This document shows, piece after piece, positions 32,464-41,432 of a DNA stretch of 64,000 nt. This stretch comes from Allobacillus halotolerans. GTDB taxonomy: Bacteria > Bacillota > Bacilli > Bacillales > Alkalibacillaceae. Position 1 is the stretch's first letter, and every line of letters begins with the position of its first letter. Where the stretch lies: the NCBI RefSeq assembly GCF_018967645.1, contig NZ_JAHLZF010000008.1:43023-107022 (forward strand). The letters run 5' to 3'. Below the pieces are notes generated by a model that worked only from the letters and a program-made list of their open reading frames with translations, was not told the origin of the DNA and did not search any database. Made by a program: the position numbers and the translations under genes.

Positions 32464-32847
32464 CTAACTTATCTTCTATTCTTATCTGTCTCTATTGTAC
32501 ATGAGAAATGTTCAATAAATCATTGAAAAGAGAACAGTTTAATGAACAATGAGCTTCGAGGTAAGGATAGAGAGCACTTCTATAAGACTTTTCGAAAAGT
32601 TATCATGACCATTCAGGGGTATAGAGTGCTTCTATAGGACTTTCCGGTAACTTTTTATGGCCTTTCGGGGGTATAGAACCCTCCTATAGGACTTTCCCGT
32701 ATTTTTTTCACGTCGTTCAGGGGTATAGAAGCCTTCTATAGGACTTTCCCGTATTTTTTTCACGTCGTTCAGGGGTATAGAAGTCTACTATAAGACTTTC
32801 CGGTAACTTTGCACGGTCGCTCGAGGGTATAGAACGCCGTCTCCCCA
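32464..32847. other. Gap CoA-transferase gene - DUF454 gene
   Basis: 384 bp on a same-strand junction. The first ~95 bp should hold the DUF454 promoter; the rest is the 52-bp repeat tract (32563-32842), which runs up to the stop codon of the CoA-transferase gene. No terminator hairpin other than the repeats is visible. Confidence 0.6.
32563..32842. repeat. 52-bp tandem repeat tract (5.5 units), inverted relative to the 17.3-kb tract
   Basis: The marker CTTCTATA falls at 32577, 32629, 32681 (CTCCTATA), 32733 and 32785 (CTACTATA), exactly 52 bp apart. Each unit has TATAGAA-GCC-TTCTATA (7+7 inverted repeat in the best unit), followed by GGACTTTCC and a variable T-rich part, then CGTTCAGGGG. Reverse-complemented it aligns with the 17.3-kb units (GGAAAGTCCTATAG). 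Confidence 0.92.
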
Positions 32848-33978
32848 CTAAACTTGCTTTTTATCCGCCAATTCTTCAAGGATTTCTTCCGTATGTTCAC
32901 CATGTTTGGGTGACGGGTCAGTTGCACGACTTTTAGCATTTGATAATTTTATCGGATTTCCAATCATTTGCTTCAACCCCGATTCACTCGATTGAATCAT
33001 CTCACGTTCTTGTAACTGAGGATTTTCTAGCATTTCATCGAACGCATAAACAGGTGTCAAACAAGCCTCCAACTGTTCAAAGTTTTTGAGCCATTCCGAC
33101 TGGGATTGTTGTTTCATAATCATTTCGATTTCAGCAATCATCTCATTTTGAACATCAAGAGCGGCATGTTGTAACGGAACAAAATGTTCACGATTGATTC
33201 CTTCACAAAACGCCTTCCAAAATTTCGCTTCAACCGCACCGAGGGCGACATACTTCCCATCCTTCGTCTCATATACCTGATAACATGCATAACCGCCATT
33301 CAACAATTCTGATCCACGCTTTGGCGAAACCCCCGCTACATGGTTTGGCAGCATCATATGTAACCAAGAAACCACGCCATCCAACATGGAAATATCAACA
33401 AACTGACCTTCCCCCGTTTTCTCTCGTTCGATAATCGATAGTAAAATGCCAACCACTGCCGGATAGGCTCCTCCACCGATATCTGCAATCTGGGTCGACG
33501 GTACGATTGGTTTCCTCTCTTGATCTCCCATTAATTGCAGTAAACCAGCATAGCCCAAATAGTTTAAATCATGTCCTGGTTCTTGTTGAAATGGGCCATT
33601 TTGCCCGTAACCCGTAATAGCACAATAAATAAGACCTGGATTCACAGACTTTAACGTTTCATAGTCCAAGCCAAGACGTTCCATCACACCTGGACGAAAA
33701 GACTCAACAATGACATCAGCCGTTTCGACCAAATTCAGAAAAGAATGCTTATCCGCTTCATCTTTTAAATTTAGTACTACACTCTTTTTATTCCGGTTCA
33801 GTGAATGGAAGACAGCGCTATTTTCATCTACTTTTGGTTCAAAATCCCGCAAATAATCTCCTCGGCTAGGGTCCTCAATTTTAATGACTTCCGCCCCAAA
33901 ATCCGCTAACATCATCGTACAATAAGGACCTGGCAACAATCGTGATAAATCTAATACTCGAATGTGATTCAAAATCAT
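32848..33978 (-). CDS. CaiB/BaiF-type (class III) CoA transferase
   Basis: 376 residues. LNHIRVLDLSRLLPGPYCTM (N-terminal signature), MLADFGAEVIKIEDPSRGDYLRDF, FHSLNRNKKSVVLNLK, ADVIVESFRPGVMERLGLDY, and the catalytic Asp in QIADIGGGAYPAVVGILLSI (about 165). GSELLNGGYACYQVYETKDGKYVALGAVE is the second-domain signature. Class III enzymes move CoA between carboxylic acids; the branch with LLPGPYC also includes alpha-methylacyl-CoA racemases, so the exact reaction is open. ATG 33978 has GGGG 8 nt upstream; ATG 33984 is an alternative. Monocistronic. Confidence 0.87.
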   Translation of the reverse strand: MILNHIRVLDLSRLLPGPYCTMMLADFGAEVIKIEDPSRGDYLRDFEPKVDENSAVFHSLNRNKKSVVLNLKDEADKHSFLNLVETADVIVESFRPGVMERLGLDYETLKSVNPGLIYCAITGYGQNGPFQQEPGHDLNYLGYAGLLQLMGDQERKPIVPSTQIADIGGGAYPAVVGILLSIIEREKTGEGQFVDISMLDGVVSWLHMMLPNHVAGVSPKRGSELLNGGYACYQVYETKDGKYVALGAVEAKFWKAFCEGINREHFVPLQHAALDVQNEMIAEIEMIMKQQSQSEWLKNFEQLEACLTPVYAFDEMLENPQLQEREMIQSSESGLKQMIGNPIKLSNAKSRATDPSPKHGEHTEEILEELADKKQV

Positions 33979-34082
33979 TTGCATTACCCCATTTAGCTAT
34001 CGTATTTATCTTAATTGTAGCTGGAAAATTGTTTTATTGTAAGAGTAATTAGACATTTCACGCAATTTATTCTATGTGCACA

Positions 34083-34117
34083 AAAAAACTCAGACTAAGT
34101 CTGAGTATCTTTTCGAA
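34083..34117 (-). terminator. Terminator after the YmcC-like gene
   Basis: AAACTCAGAC pairs with GTCTGAGTATCTTTT over a 3-nt loop; on the minus strand the 3' side is a run of seven T. Confidence 0.85.
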
Positions 34118-34134
34118 TGTTCTCGTTAAACGAT

Positions 34135-34669
34135 TTATTTCTCACGAGGCCATATAAAATATGTTAGAGAAATCACATTATCCACAATAACAATAATTCC
34201 CCAAAACTTCAGCGTACTCTCTAGGACGGTGGTATCTGTGTCATTTCCTATGTAATAAATCATAAATAACAGGACTGCTCCCCCAATCATATAAGCCAAA
34301 ATATGTTGGAGCGAGCCTTTCATACTATGTTTCGCATATGCGATACCAACACGACGGGATCGGTTTTGGCCCTTCTCGTTTTACATAATACGCAAAACGT
34401 TCGTCAGCCCATTGAATGATGCTTTTTCCATAAATAATAGAGACCGCAATATAAATAGGCGCAATCGCATCAGCAGTAGTCGGCTCTCCACCTCGATACA
34501 TATCAATCCCAGTCACTAAAATTAAGATTAGATCAACAACTGGCGTCATCGCTAAAAGGAGGATGCCTATTCTTTTTTGGTTAAAGATATACCTCATCAC
34601 TAATCCAGCAATAATAAAAATCCAAAAACCAACCTCACAAGCTACAATTGTCCAGGCGATTAAGTTCAT
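34135..34669 (-). pseudogene. YmcC-like membrane protein gene split by a one-base frameshift
   Basis: Two consecutive frames: 34669-34325 (114 codons, MNLIAWTIVACEVG..., three TM helices, then FAYYVKREGPKPIPSCWYRICET stop) and 34323-34135 (62 codons, MKGSLQHILAYMIGG..., two TM helices, ending YFIWPREK). If read in the second frame, the DNA between about 34345 and 34324 encodes SRRVGIAYAKHS, which leads smoothly from GPKPIP into MKGSLQHILAYM, as in full-length ~180-residue Bacillus YmcC-type proteins recalled from memory. So this is one gene with a +1 shift near 34345, either a real mutation or a read error. GGGGGTGACAC precedes the first ATG. Function unknown. Confidence 0.65.
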
Positions 34670-34773
34670 GTGTCACCCCCATCAAATATAATTGCCGTAC
34701 AATATACACTATTTTCGCGACATTCATAGAACCTTTATTGTTCTAAATACGGCTTCATTGTATTAAAGATGTT

Positions 34774-35337
34774 TTATTCTTTTACAAGTTTGACTAGATA
34801 AGGAATGACAGATTGGATATACCCCTCTGGTTTTTCATCAAAATGGTATTTTTTCCACTGATCAGACGCGCCGTACAATCCCCAGGCGAGCATATTAGAC
34901 AATATTTTTAATCCTTGCTCTTTGAAGTCCTTCTCCTCTTGTCCGTTTGCCAACAGTTGAAAAATAACTGTTTCAAGCTGTTCACGAATGATACGGGCGA
35001 TCGTCTCTTCATACCCACGATGACATCGATTGGAAAGAGATTGTTGGAATTCAGTAATGGCTAAAAACATATCGGTTATTGATTGCTCGTCAAGCGTTCG
35101 TCCGTCGAATTGGTCAGCACTCAAATTGATTAACAGAACTTCGGATAATGCTTTTTCCAACAGATCGTGTATGTCTTCAAAATGATAATAAAAGGTCGCT
35201 CGGTTGATCATCGCTTCTTCCGTAATATCTTTCACGGTAATATCCCGAAATTCTTTTTGTCCGGAAAGATTGATAAACGAATCCATAATAAGCTTTCGGG
35301 TCCGCAAAACTCTTAAGTCTGTTTTTGCTTCGGACAT
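34774..35337 (-). CDS. TetR/AcrR-family regulator (TetR_C_7)
   Basis: 187 residues. Helix-turn-helix: TRKLIMDSFINLSGQKEFRD, ITVKDITEEAMINRATFYYHFEDIHDLLE (about 15-60). C-terminal TetR_C_7-like domain: ILSNMLAWGLYGASDQWKKY. GAGGTG stands 6-7 nt before ATG 35337, so the GTG three codons earlier is the ribosome site rather than the start. It is divergent from the DsbA/FrnE-like gene (141-bp gap) and probably regulates it. Confidence 0.87.
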   Translation of the reverse strand: MSEAKTDLRVLRTRKLIMDSFINLSGQKEFRDITVKDITEEAMINRATFYYHFEDIHDLLEKALSEVLLINLSADQFDGRTLDEQSITDMFLAITEFQQSLSNRCHRGYEETIARIIREQLETVIFQLLANGQEEKDFKEQGLKILSNMLAWGLYGASDQWKKYHFDEKPEGYIQSVIPYLVKLVKE

Positions 35338-35478
35338 GATTTTCACCTCATTATTTTCAACACTTTCTTAAATGTGTCGGATATACAACAGATTCAATGT
35401 TTTACTGGTTTTTCTCTTCTATATTATCGACTATGATGGAATCACAAGCAAATTGAATGTTTAAGAGGAGGAGTTTCA

Positions 35479-36399
35479 ATGAAAAATAATTTAATATGTG
35501 ATCCAAATACAGGTGTGTGCGGTGTCGGCGATGAAGAAGAAATGGAGGTAATTGATTTGAATCAACCACAAAAAACAATCGACGTTTATTATGTTACGGA
35601 CCCAATGTGTTCACATTGCTGGGCAATTGAACCAGTACTACGACGTTTCAGAAAACAGTACGGTCACTATTTCCGTTTCCATACGGTGATGGGTGGTTTG
35701 CTGGAAAAATGGGGAGACGGACCTGTTGACCCAGCTAACGGAATTTACGGACCTGCTGATGTCACAAAACATTGGCGCGAAGTCGGTGAGCAAACACGGA
35801 TGCCAATCGACGGATCACTCATGCAAGACAATCCAGTGCAATCATCATACCCTGCATCAAGAGTATTTAAAGTCATTCAAAATATGCACGGAGATGATGT
35901 TGCAAGCACTTATTTACGTCGTACACGGGAAGCTGTTTTTGCTTTCAACAGAAATATTTCTGATAAAGAAGTACTCGTGAAAATAGTAGATGACATGGGG
36001 CTCGAAGGTGAAAAAATCGTTACACAAGCGGAAGAGCCTAGTGCACAAAAATTGTTGAACGAAGACTTCCAGCAAGCGAGAAATCTTGGTGCGATGGGCT
36101 TCCCTTCTATTTTAATGATTAATGAAGAGAAGAAAGGCATTAAGATTGTCGGCGGTCGTCCATTGGATGCATATATTCAAGGATTGAAACAAGTGTTAGG
36201 CGTAAATGAATTAGAGCCGAAAGAGCAACCAACGCTTACGGAACTACTCGCTGAAGAAGAGCTTTTATTTTCTAAAGAAATTGAAGTGATGTATGACGTG
36301 GATCAAACGAATATCGCAAGCTTTATCGATGAGCATCTGAACTCGGAACAATATGATGAAAATGAACTGCTCGGTGAAAAGTATATTCAAATAAAATAA
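35479..36399 (+). CDS. DsbA/FrnE-like thioredoxin-fold protein
   Basis: 306 residues, no signal peptide, so cytosolic. IDVYYVTDPMCSHCWAIEPVL carries the active-site Cys44-Ser-His-Cys47; then FRFHTVMGGLLEKWGDG and, after the helical insertion, ARNLGAMGFPSILMINEEKK with the cis-Pro. Two more Cys (7 and 14, in LICDPNTGVCG) precede the domain. The type is the FrnE/SpxH branch of DsbA proteins, which act as disulfide isomerases or as ClpXP adaptors for Spx. The C-terminal ~80 residues are acidic and helical. AGGAGGAG precedes the ATG. A role in thiol stress under the divergent TetR regulator is an inference. Confidence 0.8.
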   Translation: MKNNLICDPNTGVCGVGDEEEMEVIDLNQPQKTIDVYYVTDPMCSHCWAIEPVLRRFRKQYGHYFRFHTVMGGLLEKWGDGPVDPANGIYGPADVTKHWREVGEQTRMPIDGSLMQDNPVQSSYPASRVFKVIQNMHGDDVASTYLRRTREAVFAFNRNISDKEVLVKIVDDMGLEGEKIVTQAEEPSAQKLLNEDFQQARNLGAMGFPSILMINEEKKGIKIVGGRPLDAYIQGLKQVLGVNELEPKEQPTLTELLAEEELLFSKEIEVMYDVDQTNIASFIDEHLNSEQYDENELLGEKYIQIK

Positions 36400-36408
36400 T
36401 GTTACTGA

Positions 36409-36443
36409 AAAGCCCACGAAACGTTGATTTTGTGGGCTTTTAT
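36409..36443 (+). terminator. Terminator of the DsbA/FrnE-like gene
   Basis: AAAAGCCCAC pairs with GTGGGCTTTT, followed by ATTTAT. Confidence 0.85.
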
Positions 36444-36474
36444 TTATGAGCGTAAATACTTAGCGACTGGCGTA

Positions 36475-36558
36475 ACTCTGCCCGATAAATGTGGTGAACC
36501 GTCCGACAAACGCGACGAGCCGCCCGATAAACACGCCGAACCGCCCGACATATGCGAG
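36475..36558. repeat. 21-bp tandem repeat tract (4 units)
   Basis: Units begin GAACCG(T/C)CCGA at 36496 and 36538, GAGCCGCCCGA at 36517, and a weaker ACTCTGCCCGA at 36475; all 21 bp apart. In reverse complement (GGGCGGTTC..., TTTATC/TTTGTC) the unit is the same as in the 63.5-kb array. Between convergent dsbA-like and CDF genes. Confidence 0.82.
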
Positions 36559-36572
36559 GCTAAGTTTGTTAT

Positions 36573-37484
36573 TTATGCCTTTTGATCATGATGACAAACC
36601 AATGAATCTCCATGTCCATGATCTTCACTCTCGAGCTGCACCGTCACATGACCGACTCCTTTTTCTTCTAAATCCGTTTCAATTTTTTTCAAAATAAGTT
36701 GACAGTCACGAATTGGAAGGTCGGGGTCCACTACAGCGTGGCAAGATAAAGCGTTTTGACCACTTGTAATACTCCATACGTGTAGATCATGAATAGAATG
36801 AACACCATCGACATTTTCAATCGTTTCAATAATTTCATCCATATCGACATTCTTTGGCGTTCCTTCCATCAGCACATGAAAAGATTCCTTCGTCACTCGA
36901 AAACCACTGATTAAAATCAGTATGGACACAAGAACACTCGCTAATGGATCGGCCCAGCCCCAACCGAAGAACATAATTAGTAAGGCTGCGACAATGGCAC
37001 CGACGGATCCTAACAGGTCTCCTAAAACGTGTAAGAACGCCGCTCGAAGATTCAAGTTTTCTTCTGTATCGCCTTTTTTCATAATCCAGGCAACAATCAA
37101 ATTGACGACAAGACCAATTGTCGCAATTAAGAGCATACCTGTTGATGCAACTTCCGGTGGGTTAACGAATCGATGATAAGCCTCGTAAAAAATGTACCCA
37201 GCAATTAAAACTAACGTGACGCCATTGAATACCGCCGCTAATATTTCAAAACGTTTGTAGCCATATGTTTTATCATAATTGGCCGATCGTTCCCCTAATG
37301 TAAACGCCAAAAATGCGACTCCCAATGAAATGGAGTCACTGAGCATATGGCCTGCATCGGCAAGCAAGGCCAAGCTATTGGTGATCAAGCCGCCGATGAC
37401 TTCAACAACCATGAAAACAGTTATAATAATGAAACTGAACATTAATGACTTTTTATTCGCAGAATGTGAATGATCGTGTTCCAA
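36573..37484 (-). CDS. Cation diffusion facilitator (CzcD/ZitB-like zinc exporter)
   Basis: 303 residues. His-rich N-terminus (EHDHSHSANKK), six TM helices, and a C-terminal cytoplasmic domain (about 205-290). Metal site A: LALLADAGHMLSDSISLG in TM2 (H-D-D set) and LHVLGDLLGSVGAIVAAL in TM5. The cytoplasmic part has VDGVHSIHDLHVWSITSGQNALSCHAVVD, typical of zinc/cobalt/cadmium CDF exporters. GGAGG stands 7 nt before TTG 37484, so the frame's first TTG (37490) is too close. Stands alone with no visible regulator gene beside it. Confidence 0.9.
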   Translation of the reverse strand: MEHDHSHSANKKSLMFSFIIITVFMVVEVIGGLITNSLALLADAGHMLSDSISLGVAFLAFTLGERSANYDKTYGYKRFEILAAVFNGVTLVLIAGYIFYEAYHRFVNPPEVASTGMLLIATIGLVVNLIVAWIMKKGDTEENLNLRAAFLHVLGDLLGSVGAIVAALLIMFFGWGWADPLASVLVSILILISGFRVTKESFHVLMEGTPKNVDMDEIIETIENVDGVHSIHDLHVWSITSGQNALSCHAVVDPDLPIRDCQLILKKIETDLEEKGVGHVTVQLESEDHGHGDSLVCHHDQKA

Positions 37485-37752
37485 ATACAATCCTCCTTAC
37501 AGCACAAGTAGCCTTTATGGTTTTCCAGAATCCATTTTTTAGAAAATACGATACGCTCTGTAGTCTACAATTCCCGAAATGGACCATACATAACACACTG
37601 TTCATTCCAATGATACACAATAAAATCCGGAAATTAAGAACTTCCATCTTTATTTTACGCTTTAATCGGACTATAATTCAACCGTAATGACTTCATTATT
37701 CAACCAACCATTGATAAACTAAAAACAGAAGAACAATCGAGGTGACAAAATT

Positions 37753-38892
37753 ATGGATCTATTTGATATTGACGCACAGCTTGAACCATTAATCACAGAA
37801 ACAAATAAAGAAGATTTGGAAGACATTAAGGACGAGTTTAAAAAAGCAAACTTCCGTAGCTTGTTGACAAAAATCGAACCACTTCAAGAAAAATATGAAG
37901 AGAACACCGAGCTGGTCACTGTTTTATCACTTATTCATGCAATCAGCTATTCACAAGTCGGTGATCAAAAACAAGGTGCGGCGATCATTCAAGGGCTGTA
38001 TGAGGAGCTGGAGCAACCGACAATTGATGACCTCATGCTCTATAGCCACCTTGCTTATTTAAATGATTATAAGCTTTCAAGACGAATCATGTCGGACGCA
38101 GTTAAACGATTTGATGGAGAAGAAAACGTAGACCGCAACAAAAAGTCTCAAGCCTATTTATTGCTTGCGGAGGCTGAAGAAAAGTTACAAAAGTTCGGTC
38201 GAGCGATCAAGTACTATACGATTGCACTAGAACAGCTAGACCCAGATCATGAGGAAGAATATGATCTCGTACTTTACCAAATGATCAAACTTGGGAATCT
38301 TCATTCGATCAAAAAACAAAATGATGATGCTATTTATTATTTCAAGCAGGTTGTTGAATTGGCGAACGAAGAATTTATTCAATACAAAATCGACAGTTTA
38401 ATTAGCTTAGGAAAAATCGCATCAACGAAGAGCGAGTATGAGGACGCTGTTTCGTATTTGGACGAAGCCATTACGCTATTAGAGAAATCATCCATTCAAG
38501 ACAAAAGTATTTTCATTGAAGCCTATGTTGAAATGGCATACACCTATTTCATTCAATCGAAATGGGGAGAAGCCGTGCCATTTTATGAAAAAGCAATGAA
38601 GAAGTTACGTCAATTAGTAACCTATCCGAAAAGAGACTATGGAATGGTACTCATGCAATACGCATATAGTTTGGAAAATAAAGACCATCCGGACCAAAAA
38701 GCTGCCGGCAAAACATATGAACAAGCCATTGATGTGTTAGAAGAAGTGAATGAACCACAACTACTAGAAAGTGCGCTTGGTGATACGATTAAATTTTTCG
38801 ATAAAACCAACCAACAGAAAAAGAAACAGCACTATGAAGAAAAGTTTGTTCAATTGACAAATGAACGTTCACTGCATAACCACATCCATTAA
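37753..38892 (+). CDS. Tetratricopeptide-repeat protein
   Basis: 379 residues, soluble, highly acidic. Helical repeats run the length of the protein, with clear TPRs at about 130-167 (AYLLLAEAEEKLQKFGRAIKYYTIAL), 173-210 (LVLYQMIKLGNLHSIKKQND), 213-250 (DSLISLGKIASTKSEYEDAVSYLDEAI) and 255-290 (AYVEMAYTYFIQSKWGEAVPFYEKAM). TPR proteins mediate protein-protein contacts; no enzymatic domain is seen. GAGGTGA precedes the ATG. Divergent from the CDF gene, monocistronic. Confidence 0.87.
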   Translation: MDLFDIDAQLEPLITETNKEDLEDIKDEFKKANFRSLLTKIEPLQEKYEENTELVTVLSLIHAISYSQVGDQKQGAAIIQGLYEELEQPTIDDLMLYSHLAYLNDYKLSRRIMSDAVKRFDGEENVDRNKKSQAYLLLAEAEEKLQKFGRAIKYYTIALEQLDPDHEEEYDLVLYQMIKLGNLHSIKKQNDDAIYYFKQVVELANEEFIQYKIDSLISLGKIASTKSEYEDAVSYLDEAITLLEKSSIQDKSIFIEAYVEMAYTYFIQSKWGEAVPFYEKAMKKLRQLVTYPKRDYGMVLMQYAYSLENKDHPDQKAAGKTYEQAIDVLEEVNEPQLLESALGDTIKFFDKTNQQKKKQHYEEKFVQLTNERSLHNHIH

Positions 38893-38893
38893 A

Positions 38894-38940
38894 TAAAAAA
38901 GCCAACCAGGAGCTATACAGCTCTTGATTGGCTTTTTTTA
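38894..38940. terminator. Bidirectional terminator between TPR gene and gdhA
   Basis: AAAAAAGCCAACCAGGAGC pairs with GCTCTTGATTGGCTTTTTT with two mismatches, over a 6-nt loop. Confidence 0.9.
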
Positions 38941-38948
38941 ATGAGAAT

Positions 38949-40325
38949 TTATACACCTTGTGCAACAATCGCATCGGCGACTTTTATAAAGCTTGCGATA
39001 TTCGCACCGACGACGAGGTTCTCGGAATCATCATATTTCTTCGCGGCTTCAATGCTTTCCGCATAAATATTTTTCATAATTTGTTGCAAACGAGCATCGA
39101 CTTCTTCTTTCGTCAAATGTGTCCGCATATTATTCTGGGCCATTTCTAATGCTGATACAGCGACACCACCCGCATTGGCAGCCTTTGCTGGAGCCATCAA
39201 TACGTCTTTGTCCAGTAAATAATTTACCGCATCATACGTACATGGCATATTCGCGCCTTCACCAACCGCTTTCACATTATTTTTCACCAATGCTTTTGCG
39301 GCATCGAGATCGAGTTCATTTTGCGTGGCGCATGGCAATGCGATATCACAAGGAAATGACCAAATATGTTCGCATCCTTCTACATACTTTGCATTTGAGT
39401 AGACGGTTGTATAATGCTGGACACGTTCTTTTTCATCTTCTTTAATTTGCTTCAAAAATTCAATATCCAAACCGTTCTCATCATAAATGCAGCCAGATGA
39501 ATCACTGCATGCTACGACGGTCGCACCGAGTTCAGTCGCTTTTTCCATGGCATACAAAGCAACATTCCCGGAACCGGAAACAACGACTTTTGCACCTTCA
39601 AAGCTGTAGTCGTTATCTTCAAGCATCTCTTTTACAAAATAAATGGTTCCATAGCCGGTTGCTTCTTTCCGTCCTAAACTTCCACCAAACGCAAGTGGTT
39701 TTCCAGTCAATACGCCTGGTTCAAAACTATTACGCATTTTTCGGTACTGTCCAAACAAATAACCAATCTCTTGTTCGCCAACACCGACATCCCCTGCAGG
39801 CACATCGACATCCGGTCCGATGTGACGGCTCAATTCGGTCATGAAGCTACGGCAAAAACGCATAATCTCCAGGTCAGATTTCCCTTTCGGATCAAAATCC
39901 GCTCCACCTTTTCCACCGCCAATGGATTGTCCGGTCAATGCATTTTTGAAGATTTGTTCAAAGCCAAGAAATTTTACAATACTGGAATTGACCGTCGGGT
40001 GAAAGCGTAGGCCTCCTTTATATGGCCCGAGCAAGTTATTGAATTGAACTCTGAACCCACGATTTACTTGAACATTGCCTTCATCATCGACCCAAGACAC
40101 TTTGAACGAAATCATGCGATCCGGTTCAACAATACGCTCCAAGATATTTAACTTCATATAAGCGGGATATTCATATAAAACCGGCTTAATTGTATCAAAA
40201 ATCTCCCTAACGGCTTGCAAAAATTCGTATTCGCCCTCATTACGCTCTTCAACTTTTTTATAAACGCTTTTCATGTACTCATGTACTTGGTCTGTTTTCA
40301 CTTCATTTAACTGACTGATAGACAT
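38949..40325 (-). CDS. gdhA: Glutamate dehydrogenase, NADP-dependent type
   Basis: 458 residues, the usual size of the hexameric small GDH. GPYKGGLRFHPTVN (about 91-104) and IGGGKGGADFDPKGKSDLEI with the catalytic Lys, PAGDVGVGEQEIGYL, then the dinucleotide fold: VVVSGSGNVALYAMEKATEL and VACSDSSGCIYD. The Ser in CSDSSG, where NAD enzymes tend to have an acid, and the overall sequence favour the NADP-dependent, glutamate-forming GdhA. GAGGGG stands 7 nt before ATG 40325. Divergent from a GltC-type LysR gene that may control it. Confidence 0.93.
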   Translation of the reverse strand: MSISQLNEVKTDQVHEYMKSVYKKVEERNEGEYEFLQAVREIFDTIKPVLYEYPAYMKLNILERIVEPDRMISFKVSWVDDEGNVQVNRGFRVQFNNLLGPYKGGLRFHPTVNSSIVKFLGFEQIFKNALTGQSIGGGKGGADFDPKGKSDLEIMRFCRSFMTELSRHIGPDVDVPAGDVGVGEQEIGYLFGQYRKMRNSFEPGVLTGKPLAFGGSLGRKEATGYGTIYFVKEMLEDNDYSFEGAKVVVSGSGNVALYAMEKATELGATVVACSDSSGCIYDENGLDIEFLKQIKEDEKERVQHYTTVYSNAKYVEGCEHIWSFPCDIALPCATQNELDLDAAKALVKNNVKAVGEGANMPCTYDAVNYLLDKDVLMAPAKAANAGGVAVSALEMAQNNMRTHLTKEEVDARLQQIMKNIYAESIEAAKKYDDSENLVVGANIASFIKVADAIVAQGV

Positions 40326-40413
40326 AGAACAACCCCTCACATGATAGACTTTCTCTTTTATCTATCTTATAATAAACCAAATAATCGTTTCAATATAACA
40401 ATTACATCAAACC

Positions 40414-40430
40414 TATGCATTAATTGCATA
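40414..40430. promoter_or_regulatory. Candidate LysR binding site (T-N11-A palindrome)
   Basis: TATGCA-TTAAT-TGCATA (40414-40430): perfect 6+6 inverted repeat containing the T-N11-A core of LysR sites, 15 bp upstream of the LysR-type start and 89 bp from gdhA. Confidence 0.6.
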
Positions 40431-40444
40431 AATGGAGGTAAATG

Positions 40445-41356
40445 ATGGAATTTAGACAACTGGAATACTTTATGGAAGTAGCCAAACGCGAGCATATGAC
40501 TGATGCAGCAGAAGAATTGCACGTCTCACAATCCTCTGTCAGTCGCTCTATTTATAATTTGGAAGAAGAGCTTGGTGTTAAATTATTCATACGCGAGGGA
40601 AGAAATGTCCGCTTAACGCCAACAGGACAAATTTTTCTCGAGCGAGCCACGCAAATTTATAATTTAGCCGAAGAATCCAAACGAGAAGTGAAGGAATCGT
40701 TAAATCCTTATTCAGGTACGGTAAGAATTGCTTTTCCGATCAGCATGGCAGCACACACACTGCCTTCGATCATATATGCGTTCAGAAAAAAATATCCTGA
40801 TGCGAAGTTTGAAATGAATAATGCATTGTTCAATGACTTAATCGGTGGCGTTAAAAAAGGCGATTACAATATGGCCATTACTGCACCGATTCCTAATGAT
40901 GAGCAAGATACGCAAATCAAAAGTCGAACGCTATTCCGCGAAGAAATTGTCGCTCTACTACCGCTTCACCATCCATTGGCAAAGAAAAAATCGATTTCTT
41001 TACTCGAGTTAAAAGATGACCCATTTTGTATCCTGCCTGAAAGCTATATGTTCCACCAACTTGTGCTAGACTCTTGCCAGAATGCGGGCTTTGAACCTGA
41101 GATTGCCTTTGAAGGAACCGATATCGATGCACTCAAAGGATTGGTTTCTGCAGGACTAGGTGTTGCCCTTATGCCAGAGATGACGTTAATCGATAACATT
41201 CCACGAACAGCGGCCGCCGTTCGAATCAATGACCCGGTCATTCACCGCCCGGTTGGTGTCATAATCCCGACACAACGACAACTCTTACCGACCGAGCAAC
41301 TCTTCTATGACTTTTTACATGAATATTTTGAGCGGTTGGATCAGTTTAGGGCGTAA
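40445..41356 (+). CDS. LysR-family regulator, GltC-type, divergent from gdhA
   Basis: 303 residues. N-terminal helix-turn-helix: [50 protein letters not shown] (about 2-52). The co-inducer domain follows (about 88-300): [40 protein letters not shown] and [20 protein letters not shown]. It resembles B. subtilis GltC, the activator of glutamate synthase that senses glutamate/2-oxoglutarate balance; here the divergent target is gdhA. ATG 40445 is favoured over the ATG one codon earlier because of its distance from GGAGG. Confidence 0.86.
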   Translation: MEFRQLEYFMEVAKREHMTDAAEELHVSQSSVSRSIYNLEEELGVKLFIREGRNVRLTPTGQIFLERATQIYNLAEESKREVKESLNPYSGTVRIAFPISMAAHTLPSIIYAFRKKYPDAKFEMNNALFNDLIGGVKKGDYNMAITAPIPNDEQDTQIKSRTLFREEIVALLPLHHPLAKKKSISLLELKDDPFCILPESYMFHQLVLDSCQNAGFEPEIAFEGTDIDALKGLVSAGLGVALMPEMTLIDNIPRTAAAVRINDPVIHRPVGVIIPTQRQLLPTEQLFYDFLHEYFERLDQFRA

Positions 41357-41432
41357 ATTACGGACGCGGACACCAAAATTGAAGTATGATAGAGTAAATT
41401 TTAGTTACGATTTTCTAAAGGAGGTCATTCCA

